This document shows positions 1-5,706 of a stretch of DNA of 8,012 nt, piece by piece. The DNA is taken from assembly GCA_937871735.1 (NCBI GenBank), contig CALMOI010000017.1:1-8012 (forward strand), read 5' to 3'. The position numbers and the translations under genes were made by a program. How positions within the stretch are numbered: position 1 is the stretch's first letter; every line of letters begins with the position of its first letter. The notes beneath the pieces were generated by a model that searched no databases, was not told the DNA's origin, and worked only from the letters and a program-made list of their open reading frames with translations. Origin of the DNA: an uncultured Comamonadaceae bacterium (GTDB lineage Bacteria; Pseudomonadota; Gammaproteobacteria; Burkholderiales; Burkholderiaceae_C).

Positions 1-337
1 TGGTGGTGCCGGTGACGAATTCGCCGGATTCCAGGGCCTTTTCCAGGCTCATCCACGAAGCCAGACGCTTGGCGGTGTCGCGCGACAGGATGGTGTCGCC
101 GTAGCCGTTTTCGATGGAACCGATGGCCACCGACACAAAGTCACCGACTTCGACTTCCACTTCGCCCTTGTCGTTCTTGAACTCTTCAAGGGGAACGTAG
201 GCTTCAGACTTCAGACCAGCGTTGACCACCACGAAGCTGTGCTCGATGCGCACGACTTCAGCGGTGATGACTTCGCCCGGACGCATCTCAGTGTGTTGCA
301 GCGATTCGGCAAACAGGTCGGCAAAAGATTCAGACAT
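1..337 (-). CDS. rpsA: 30S ribosomal protein S1, N-terminal part (3' end outside window)
   Basis: S1 is the large mRNA-binding protein of the 30S subunit, needed to start translation on many mRNAs. Only the first 112 codons are present; the gene runs off the left edge. The protein begins MSESFADLFAESL and contains the first S1-type OB fold at about residues 20-87 (GEVITAEVVRIE, then VVVNAGLKSEAYVP, then an acidic strand and SRDTAKR). It then enters the WMSLEKAL linker that leads to the second repeat. This matches the start of proteobacterial S1, whose full length is usually about 550-570 residues, so roughly four fifths is missing. The ATG at 335-337 is supported by an AGGA ribosome binding site six bases upstream and by homology from residue 1. 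The gene follows aroA-cmk on the same strand after 163 bases that can fold; cmk-rpsA adjacency is a common proteobacterial arrangement. Identity is near certain. Confidence 0.96.
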   Translation of the reverse strand, partial: MSESFADLFAESLQHTEMRPGEVITAEVVRIEHSFVVVNAGLKSEAYVPLEEFKNDKGEVEVEVGDFVSVAIGSIENGYGDTILSRDTAKRLASWMSLEKALESGEFVTGTT

Positions 338-343
338 TGATTT

Positions 344-347
344 TCCT
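344..347 (-). promoter_or_regulatory. Ribosome binding site of rpsA
   Basis: On the coding strand AGGA lies six bases before the rpsA ATG, within AGGAAAATCA. It sits only four bases downstream of the base of the 352-404 hairpin, so folding there could affect ribosome access. E. coli rpsA is known for lacking a good Shine-Dalgarno sequence; the one here is modest but recognisable. Confidence 0.6.
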
Positions 348-351
348 GGTG

Positions 352-404
352 CGCAATCAGGTTTTACGGTGGCGACATGCCAGCGTTTCCAGAAGCTGAT
401 TGCG
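352..404 (-). promoter_or_regulatory. Long imperfect hairpin in the rpsA leader, next to the ribosome binding site
   Basis: A perfect 9-base inverted repeat (CGCAATCAG and CTGATTGCG; arms 352-360 and 396-404) encloses 35 bases. Inside it is a second pairing, 366-373 with 379-386, with one mismatch (369/383) and a five-base loop at 374-378. The two stems stack through internal loops at 361-365 and 387-395. No T-run follows on the coding strand, so it does not look like an intrinsic terminator. Its position directly upstream of the rpsA ribosome binding site fits a translational control element. E. coli rpsA is known to be autoregulated by S1 through a folded leader; that this structure does the same is inference. 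No folding energy was computed. Confidence 0.5.
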
Positions 405-413
405 ACTTGGGTT

Positions 414-483
414 GCGGAGGAGTCCGCGTTGGGTTGTCGAGCCACTCAACCGATGCACATGCAGTGCGGCGGGGGCTGAGTGG
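414..483 (-). promoter_or_regulatory. Two further potential hairpins in the distal rpsA leader
   Basis: Upstream of the main hairpin are two smaller inverted repeats. One is GCGGA / TCCGC (414-418 with 423-427) around a four-base loop. The other is CCACTCA / TGAGTGG (442-448 with 477-483), which encloses 28 bases that contain a further four-base stem (455-458 with 464-467). With the 352-404 hairpin this makes three possible stem-loops in a row between the aroA-cmk stop and rpsA. The second pairing has a large loop and could be chance. I see no convincing -10/-35 promoter in this gap. Confidence 0.35.
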
Positions 484-500
484 GCCTAGGGTGTTTCCGC

Positions 501-2507
501 TCAAGCAGCCTTGAACGGCAGCCGCTCTTGCCACCAGTTCAGCACACAGTCCACCGAGGCTTCGATGGTGAGTGTGGAGTTGTCTAGCAGCAAGGCGTTT
601 TCGGCTGGTTTCAAAGGCGCGACGCTGCGAGATGAATCACGAGCATCGCGGGCTTCTAAGTCGGCGCGAAGAGCGTCGAGTGTAGCGGGAATGCCTTTGG
701 AAATCAATTGCTTGTAGCGCCGCTCCGCCCGCTGAGCGGCGCTGGCGGTCATGTAGATTTTGAGCGGTGCAGCAGGGAAGATCACCGTGCCCATGTCGCG
801 CCCGTCGGCCACCAAGCCGGGCAGACGCTGAAAGCTGTGTTGCAGCTCGACCAGCGCGGCGCGCACCTGACCCAGCGCCGACACGCGCGAGGCGTTCATC
901 CCGGCTTCTTCGGTGCGGATGGCTTCGGTCACGTCGTCGGTGCCCAGGTAAATCAGGCCGCCGTCAAAACGCACGGGCAGGGTGCGGGCCAAGTCGGCAA
1001 TGCGCGCTTCGTGTTCGGCATCAATCGCGTAGCCTGCGCGCAACGCAGCCAGCGCGGTGATGCGGTACATGGCCCCGGAATCCAGAAAGTGGTAGCCCAG
1101 TTTTTGCGCCACAGCGGCGGCTACCGTGCCTTTGCCGGATGCCGTGGGGCCGTCGATGCAGATCACCGGCACGCCGTTCGGGGCGGTTTGCGCTAGGGCG
1201 AACAGCGCCTCGAAGTAGTCGGGGAAGGTCTTGGCCACGCACTTGGGGTCTTCGATACGCACCGGCAGGCCCGCCGGGTTGAAGGCGGCCAGCGAAAAGC
1301 ACATGGCAACCCGGTGGTCGTCGTAGGTGTGGATGGTGCCTGCGCGCCAGTCGGCCAGCGTGGCAGGCGGGGTGACGCGGATGAAGTCCGCGCCTTCTTC
1401 GACCACCGCGCCCAGCTTGCGCAGCTCGGTGGCCATCGCGGCGATGCGGTCGGTTTCTTTGACGCGCCAGCTCGCAATGTTGCTCAGGGTGGTGGTGCCG
1501 TCGGCATACAGCGCCATCACCGCCAGTGTCATGGCGGCGTCGGGGATGTGGTTGCAGTCCATGCTGATGGCCTTCAGGGGCCAACTGCCGCGCGAGATTT
1601 CCAGCCAGTTGGGGCCGCTGCTGATGCGCGCGCCCATCGCCTCGGCGGCTTCGACAAAGCGGATGTCGCCCTGAATCGAGGCCGCGCCCACGCCCTGAAT
1701 CCGCACCGCGCTTTGGCCCGCTGCCGGGGTGGAGATCGCACCCAGCGCGATGAAGTAGCTGGCCGAAGAGGCATCGGCCTCGACGTGGATCTCGCCTGGC
1801 GACTGGTAGCGGCTGCCCGCAGGAATGGTGAAGCGTTGCCAGCCCTCGCGCTGCACCACGATGCCGTAGCGCGCCAGCAGGTTCAGCGTGATTTCGATGT
1901 AAGGCTTGGAGATCAGCTCGCCCACCACGTCGATCACCACATCTTGCTTGGCGACCAAGGGCAGCGCCATCAGCAGTGCGGTGAGGAACTGGCTGGAGAC
2001 ATCGCCGCGCACGCGGATGGGCTCGTTCAGCTTCAAGTCGGGCGTGCCGATGTGCAGCGGCGGGTAGCCCTCGTTGGCTGTGCAGGTGATGGCGCAGCCC
2101 AGTTGGCGCAGGGCATCAACCAAGTCGCCAATCGGGCGCTCGTGCATGCGCGGCACGCCTGACAAAGTGAAATCGCCGCCCAGCACCGACAGCACGGCGG
2201 TGAGTGGACGAATGGCGGTGCCCGCGTTGCCCATGAACAGCTTTGCTGGTGACTGCGGTGGCCGACCGCCCAGCCCGGTGATGGTCACGGTGCTGCCTGA
2301 GGTGCTGAGTTCGCAACCTAACTGCGCCAGCGCGGCCAGCATGACGCGGGTGTCGTCCGAGTCCAGCAAATCGTGGATCACGGTGGTGCCGTGGCACAGC
2401 GCCGACAGCAGCAGCACGCGGTTGGAGATGCTCTTGGAGCCGGGCAAAGTGATGCTGCCGCCCGCGTTGACCAGCGGTGGCACATCCAGAAATTCGGTAG
2501 CGAACAT
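501..2507 (-). CDS. aroA-cmk: Fused EPSP synthase (3-phosphoshikimate 1-carboxyvinyltransferase) and cytidylate kinase
   Basis: A single 668-residue protein carries two enzymes. Residues 1 to about 437 are EPSP synthase, which joins shikimate-3-phosphate and PEP in the shikimate pathway. It has SKSISNR (24-30), the PEP-site GNAGTAIRP loop (93-101, with Gly96 and Pro101 at E. coli numbering, so the class I, glyphosate-sensitive pattern), the likely catalytic Asp323 in IPDAAMT, KETDR with Glu351, DDHR (396-399) and Lys426 in the KTFPDYF ending. Residues from about 447 are cytidylate kinase, which phosphorylates CMP and dCMP: P-loop GPTASGKGT (453-461, Lys459), DSGAMYR (476-482), DGRDMGT (568-574) and the lid arginines around 620-627. 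Both halves look full-length and intact, joined by only about ten residues with no stop or frameshift. The ATG starts seven bases after the tyrA stop; I see no good ribosome binding site, so translation may be coupled to tyrA. In many relatives the two genes are separate neighbours. Both enzymes act in the cytosol. Confidence 0.96.
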   Translation of the reverse strand: MFATEFLDVPPLVNAGGSITLPGSKSISNRVLLLSALCHGTTVIHDLLDSDDTRVMLAALAQLGCELSTSGSTVTITGLGGRPPQSPAKLFMGNAGTAIRPLTAVLSVLGGDFTLSGVPRMHERPIGDLVDALRQLGCAITCTANEGYPPLHIGTPDLKLNEPIRVRGDVSSQFLTALLMALPLVAKQDVVIDVVGELISKPYIEITLNLLARYGIVVQREGWQRFTIPAGSRYQSPGEIHVEADASSASYFIALGAISTPAAGQSAVRIQGVGAASIQGDIRFVEAAEAMGARISSGPNWLEISRGSWPLKAISMDCNHIPDAAMTLAVMALYADGTTTLSNIASWRVKETDRIAAMATELRKLGAVVEEGADFIRVTPPATLADWRAGTIHTYDDHRVAMCFSLAAFNPAGLPVRIEDPKCVAKTFPDYFEALFALAQTAPNGVPVICIDGPTASGKGTVAAAVAQKLGYHFLDSGAMYRITALAALRAGYAIDAEHEARIADLARTLPVRFDGGLIYLGTDDVTEAIRTEEAGMNASRVSALGQVRAALVELQHSFQRLPGLVADGRDMGTVIFPAAPLKIYMTASAAQRAERRYKQLISKGIPATLDALRADLEARDARDSSRSVAPLKPAENALLLDNSTLTIEASVDCVLNWWQERLPFKAA

Positions 2508-2514
2508 GAAGTAA

Positions 2515-3399
2515 TTAGGGATTTCGGTGTGAGCGCGGGCCGCTGATGCGCCAGTGCGAGCGCGTTTGGCTGGCTTGGGTGATCAGGTTTTCCAGCGCAT
2601 TGGCATTGCCGCCGGTGATGGTTTGTTCAAACGCTTGCAGCGCCCGCTGGAACATCTTGGATTGCTCCAGCAGCTCTTCGCGGTTGGTCATCATGATGTC
2701 GCGCCAAATTTTGGGATCACTCGCGGCGATGCGCGTGAAGTCGCGGAAACCCGGCCCGGCCAGCGATAAAAAGTCCCGCCCCTGCGGTTGGTTGGTGATG
2801 GCGTTCATCAGCGCAAAGGCCAATAAATGCGGCAAGTGGCTGACGGCGGCAAAGGCCGAGTCGTGCGACTCGGGCGACATCTTGACGACATGGCAACCCA
2901 GTGCCGTCCACAGATCCACGGCTTGCTGCAACTGCACGGTGCGGGTGCGCTCAATCGGGGTCAAGATGACTTGCTTGCCCACGAACAGATCGACATTGGC
3001 GTTGTCTACGCCTGCGTTTTCGCTGCCTGCAATCGGGTGCGCGGGCACGAAGCCGCCGATTTGATCGCGCAGCACGCGCCGGGAGGCATCAACCACATCG
3101 CGTTTGGTGGAACCCACATCCATGATCAGCATGTTGGGCGTGATCAGGTGGCGGATGGCCTTGAGCGAGGCCTCGGTGGCCGATACCGGCACGCCCAGCA
3201 GCACGATGTCTGAGCCCGAAGCCGCCATCAGCGCTGAGGGGGCTTCGACATCAATCACGCCCATTTGCATGGCGCGACTGGTCGTGGAGGGCGACTTGCT
3301 GTAGCCCACCACACGCTTGACCAAGCCAGCGCGCTTCATTGCCAGCGCGAAGGAGCCCGCCATCAAGCCGCAGCCGATCAATCCAAGTTGTTCAAACAT
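2515..3399 (-). CDS. tyrA: Prephenate dehydrogenase (TyrA family)
   Basis: The 294-residue protein oxidatively decarboxylates prephenate to 4-hydroxyphenylpyruvate in tyrosine synthesis. The N-terminal half is a Rossmann fold with the dinucleotide loop GLIGCGLMAGS (6-16), the strand IVLLGVPVSA (65-74) and DVGSTKR (94-100). The catalytic-region motif HPIAGSE follows (121-127, His121). The helical C-terminal half holds SHLPH (187-191) and GFRDFTRIAASDPKIW (217-232), typical of this family. The length fits a single-domain TyrA without a fused chorismate mutase, unlike E. coli TyrA; mutase activity here would come from PheA. I see no C-terminal ACT domain. The ATG is backed by an AAAGGGGA ribosome binding site and by the cofactor motif starting at residue 6. 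The cofactor (NAD or NADP) and a possible arogenate activity cannot be settled from sequence alone. It lies between pheA and aroA-cmk in an apparent operon. Confidence 0.94.
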   Translation of the reverse strand: MFEQLGLIGCGLMAGSFALAMKRAGLVKRVVGYSKSPSTTSRAMQMGVIDVEAPSALMAASGSDIVLLGVPVSATEASLKAIRHLITPNMLIMDVGSTKRDVVDASRRVLRDQIGGFVPAHPIAGSENAGVDNANVDLFVGKQVILTPIERTRTVQLQQAVDLWTALGCHVVKMSPESHDSAFAAVSHLPHLLAFALMNAITNQPQGRDFLSLAGPGFRDFTRIAASDPKIWRDIMMTNREELLEQSKMFQRALQAFEQTITGGNANALENLITQASQTRSHWRISGPRSHRNP

Positions 3400-3407
3400 C
3401 CGCTTTA

Positions 3408-3415
3408 TCCCCTTT
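3408..3415 (-). promoter_or_regulatory. Ribosome binding site of tyrA
   Basis: The coding strand shows AAAGGGGA eight bases before the tyrA ATG at 3397-3399. This is the clearest ribosome binding site in the window and fixes the start. It lies in the 35-base pheA-tyrA gap, which is AT-rich (TATATAAAAA nearby) compared with its surroundings. A -10-like TATATA is present, but I could not find a matching -35 element, so no promoter is called. Confidence 0.7.
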
Positions 3416-3434
3416 GTATTGGTTTTTATATATG

Positions 3435-4532
3435 TCAGTCACCCACTGGGTAGCTGCCCAGAACTTTGTAGAAAGCGCACAGGCTTTGCAACTCTTTGAG
3501 CGCCGCACTGACGTTGGGTTGCGACGAGTGTCCGGCGATGTCGATGTAGAAGTAATACTCCCATTGCCCTGATTTCGCCGGGCGCGACTCGAAACGCGTC
3601 ATAGAGACCCCGTAATGCTTTAGTGGTACAAGCAGATCATGCACCGCCCCTGGCCGGTTGGGAACAGAGACAACGAGGCTGGTGCAATCTTTGCCTGAAA
3701 CAGGAGGCATCGCCAGCGTTTGCGGCAGGCAAATCACCGCAAAACGGGTGCGGTTGTAGGCTTCGTCTTGAATAGCGTGGGCCACGATGTGCAGGCCAAA
3801 CTGGGCGGCGGCGCGCTCGCTGGCCAAGCCAGCCCAAGCCGGGTTGGTGGCTGCCAAACGTGCGCCCTCGGCGTTGCTGGAGACGGCGCGGCGCTCGGCG
3901 TGCGGCAGGTGTTGACTCAGCCAGCCTTGGCACTGGGCCAGCGCTTGCGGGTGGGCCAGCACGACTTCAATGCCGTCGAGCGTGTTGACTTGGCGCAGCA
4001 GGTTGTGACGCACCAGCAAGCTGACTTCGCCCACCACATGCACCGGCGAGCGCAAGAACAAATCGAGCGAACGGGCGACCACGCCTTCGGTGGAGTTTTC
4101 CATGCCGACCACGCCGAACTGCGCGGTGCCTGCGGCGGTGGCGTGGAACACTTCGTCAAAGTTGGCGCAGTAGATCAAGTTGGCGGCGCTGCCAAAGAAC
4201 TCGATGGCGGCTTGCTCGCAGAAGGTGCCTTGCGGCCCAAGCACGGCCACGCGCTGCGGCGCTTCCAGCGACAGGCAAGACGACATGATCTCGCGCCAGA
4301 TCGCAGCCACATGCTGGTTTTGCAGCGGGCCTTGGTTGGCGCGCTGGATTTTTTCGATGACTTGCGCCACGCGGTCGGGCCGGAAAAACGGCGAGCCTTC
4401 AGCCCGTTTGATTTCGCCGACTTGCTCGGCCACGTGGGCGCGTTGGTTCAGCAGCGACAGCAGTTGCTGGTCAAGTGCATCAATTTGCACGCGCAAGGCG
4501 GCCAAGCCGTCAGATTGGATGGGGGTGGTCAT
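3435..4532 (-). CDS. pheA: Bifunctional chorismate mutase / prephenate dehydratase (P-protein)
   Basis: The 365-residue enzyme converts chorismate to prephenate and then to phenylpyruvate, the committed steps to phenylalanine. Residues about 8-90 are an AroQ-type helical chorismate mutase, with Arg14, Arg31, Lys42 and the RPDR segment (51-54) at the expected positions. The dehydratase domain spans about 94-272, with GPQGTFCEQAA (99-109), GMENSTEG (143-150) and the catalytic NRTRF motif (260-264, Thr262). A C-terminal ACT domain (about 284-362) carries the phenylalanine-binding ESRP motif (315-318); the usual GAL motif reads GAV (295-297). Length and domain order are those of ordinary proteobacterial P-proteins. 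A TTG at 4536-4538 could also start the frame, but ATG at 4530-4532 is preferred: GAGG lies seven bases upstream, whereas only one base would separate it from the TTG. The gene begins nine bases after the serC stop. Feedback inhibition by phenylalanine is expected from the ACT domain. I see no leader-peptide attenuator. Confidence 0.96.
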   Translation of the reverse strand: MTTPIQSDGLAALRVQIDALDQQLLSLLNQRAHVAEQVGEIKRAEGSPFFRPDRVAQVIEKIQRANQGPLQNQHVAAIWREIMSSCLSLEAPQRVAVLGPQGTFCEQAAIEFFGSAANLIYCANFDEVFHATAAGTAQFGVVGMENSTEGVVARSLDLFLRSPVHVVGEVSLLVRHNLLRQVNTLDGIEVVLAHPQALAQCQGWLSQHLPHAERRAVSSNAEGARLAATNPAWAGLASERAAAQFGLHIVAHAIQDEAYNRTRFAVICLPQTLAMPPVSGKDCTSLVVSVPNRPGAVHDLLVPLKHYGVSMTRFESRPAKSGQWEYYFYIDIAGHSSQPNVSAALKELQSLCAFYKVLGSYPVGD

Positions 4533-4539
4533 GGGCAAG

Positions 4540-4543
4540 CCTC
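4540..4543 (-). promoter_or_regulatory. Ribosome binding site of pheA, overlapping the serC stop codon
   Basis: On the coding strand the serC stop TGA runs into GAGG, seven bases before the pheA ATG (TGAGGCTTGCCCATG). The overlap of stop codon and ribosome binding site suggests translational coupling and decides the ATG over the upstream TTG. Confidence 0.6.
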
Positions 4544-5645
4544 AGGCCAAGGTTTGTTCAAAGGTGCTCATGCAGTCCACCAGCGCTTGCACGCCTTCAA
4601 TGGGCATGGCGTTGTAGAGGCTGGCGCGCAGTCCGCCCACCGACTTGTGGCCTTTGAGCTGCAACAAGCCACGCGACTTGGCCAGCGCCAAGAATGCGTC
4701 GTAGCCCGCGTTGTTGTCACCGGGCTGGCGCAGGAAGAAAGGCACGTTCATGCGCGAGCGGCATTCCGGCGCGATGGGGTTGAAGAACACGCTAGAGCCG
4801 TCAATGGCCGCGTACAGCAGTTGCGCTTTGGCGATGTTGCGCTGCTCCATCGCAGCCACGCCGCCTTGCGCTTTCAGCCACTGAAAGATCAGCCCGGCCA
4901 TGTAGATCGCGTAGGTGGGCGGCGTGTTGTACATCGAGGCGTTGTCGGCCACGGTTTGGTAGTTGAAGGCGCTGGGGCAGATGGCCAAAGCGTGGCCCAG
5001 CAGGTCTTCACGCACCACGACCAAGGTCAAACCGGCGGGGCCGATGTTCTTTTGCGCCCCGGCAAACGCCAAGCCGACCCGCGACCAATCCACCGCCCGC
5101 GAGGCCACGTGCGACGAAAAGTCGATCACCAGCGGCGCGTCTGAGCCCAAAGCTTTCAGGTCGGGCAGCTCATGGAACTCCACGCCGTGGATGGTTTCGT
5201 TGCTGCAAATATGCACGTAGCGTGCATCGGCGGCCAGTTGCCAGCTCGCCGCTGCCGGAATCTGGGTGAACTGGCTGTCAGCGCCGCTGGCGGCGACGTG
5301 GGCGGTGCAGTACTTGCCCGCTTCTTTGTGTGACTTCTGGCTCCAGCTGCCGGTCAGCACAAAGTCTGCCGTGCCGCCTTGCGACAGGTTCAGCGGCACG
5401 ATGGCGTTTTCAGCCAAACCGCCGCCTTGCATGAACAAGATGCGGTAGTTGGCGGGCACGGCCAGCAGCTCACGCAGATCCGCTTCAGCCTGCTCACAAA
5501 TCGAGATGAACTCCTTGCCCCGGTGGCTCATCTCCATCACGCCCATGCCGCTGCCGTGCCAGTCCAGCATTTCGCTGGCGGCTTGTTGCAGCACTTCGGG
5601 GGGCATGACGGCGGGGCCTGCGGAGAAGTTGTAGGGACGGTTCAT
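4542..5645 (-). CDS. serC: Phosphoserine aminotransferase
   Basis: This 367-residue PLP enzyme transfers an amino group from glutamate to 3-phosphohydroxypyruvate in serine synthesis, and in proteobacteria also acts in the pyridoxal phosphate pathway. It begins MNRPYNFSAGPAVMPPEV, the standard SerC N-terminus. Substrate-phosphate residues His41-Arg42 lie in SHRGKEF. The PLP pocket includes GGG (74-76), Trp101, Thr151 in CSNETIHG, Asp175 in VIDFSSH, and the Schiff-base Lys199 in FAGAQKNIGPAG. The C-terminal KSVGGLRASLYNAMP is also family-typical. The length matches the usual 360-370 residues. The frame stays open upstream into the end of gyrA, but the conserved protein starts at the ATG at 5643-5645. 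There is no Shine-Dalgarno sequence before it; the leader is C- and T-rich. Gly-Leu-Ala-Glu-Asn (76-80) stands where E. coli has Gly-Arg-Gly-Gln-Phe. It is probably the first gene of the serC-pheA-tyrA-aroA-cmk transcription unit, unless gyrA reads through. Confidence 0.96.
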   Translation of the reverse strand: MNRPYNFSAGPAVMPPEVLQQAASEMLDWHGSGMGVMEMSHRGKEFISICEQAEADLRELLAVPANYRILFMQGGGLAENAIVPLNLSQGGTADFVLTGSWSQKSHKEAGKYCTAHVAASGADSQFTQIPAAASWQLAADARYVHICSNETIHGVEFHELPDLKALGSDAPLVIDFSSHVASRAVDWSRVGLAFAGAQKNIGPAGLTLVVVREDLLGHALAICPSAFNYQTVADNASMYNTPPTYAIYMAGLIFQWLKAQGGVAAMEQRNIAKAQLLYAAIDGSSVFFNPIAPECRSRMNVPFFLRQPGDNNAGYDAFLALAKSRGLLQLKGHKSVGGLRASLYNAMPIEGVQALVDCMSTFEQTLA

Positions 5646-5706
5646 GGTCAATGTGGGCGGGCGTGAAAGAGGAAAGGGCGGGCGTGTTGGCGGGGCTGGA
5701 GTTGGC
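5646..5706 (-). promoter_or_regulatory. C-rich, G-poor gyrA-serC spacer, possible Rho-loading region
   Basis: By my count the coding strand of this 61-base spacer has 33 C, 8 G, 10 A and 10 T. It has no hairpin followed by a T-run, so no intrinsic terminator separates gyrA from serC. Strong C excess with few G and little structure is the known character of Rho-utilisation sites, so Rho-dependent termination or attenuation is possible. This is inference from composition only. I see no clear promoter for serC here. Confidence 0.25.
5655..5686 (-). repeat. 11-base direct repeat in the gyrA-serC spacer
   Basis: CACGCCCGCCC occurs twice on the coding strand (5655-5665 and 5676-5686), with starts 21 bases apart, about two helical turns. 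The copies are separated by TTTCCTCTTT. The second copy in transcription order ends nine bases before the serC ATG. It could be a protein-binding site, a slippage duplication, or chance in GC-rich DNA. Confidence 0.55.

Noticed and set aside
222..479. A small plus-strand frame spanning the rpsA start and leader
   Set aside because: Its first half is antisense to conserved rpsA codons; no ribosome binding site or motif was recognised.
1314..2162. A 282-codon open frame on the plus strand opposite aroA
   Set aside because: Antisense to the EPSP synthase domain, no known motif, composition typical of a reverse-strand shadow.
3420..3434. TATATA in the pheA-tyrA gap as a promoter -10 element
   Set aside because: No -35-like hexamer was found at 16-18 bases upstream, and the spacing suits a single operon.
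3446..3461. Inverted repeat CTGGGCAGCTACCCAG at the end of pheA as a terminator
   Set aside because: The stem is only five bases, lies within the coding sequence, and is not followed by a T-run on the coding strand; tyrA follows closely.
4533..4538. TTG start for pheA two codons upstream of the ATG
   Set aside because: It would sit one base from the GAGG ribosome binding site; the ATG has the proper seven-base spacing.
3720..5144. A 474-codon open frame on the plus strand across pheA and serC
   Set aside because: It lies antisense to two clearly conserved genes, its translation is rich in His, Gly, Arg and Ala with no recognisable domain, and long antisense frames are expected opposite GC-rich codons.
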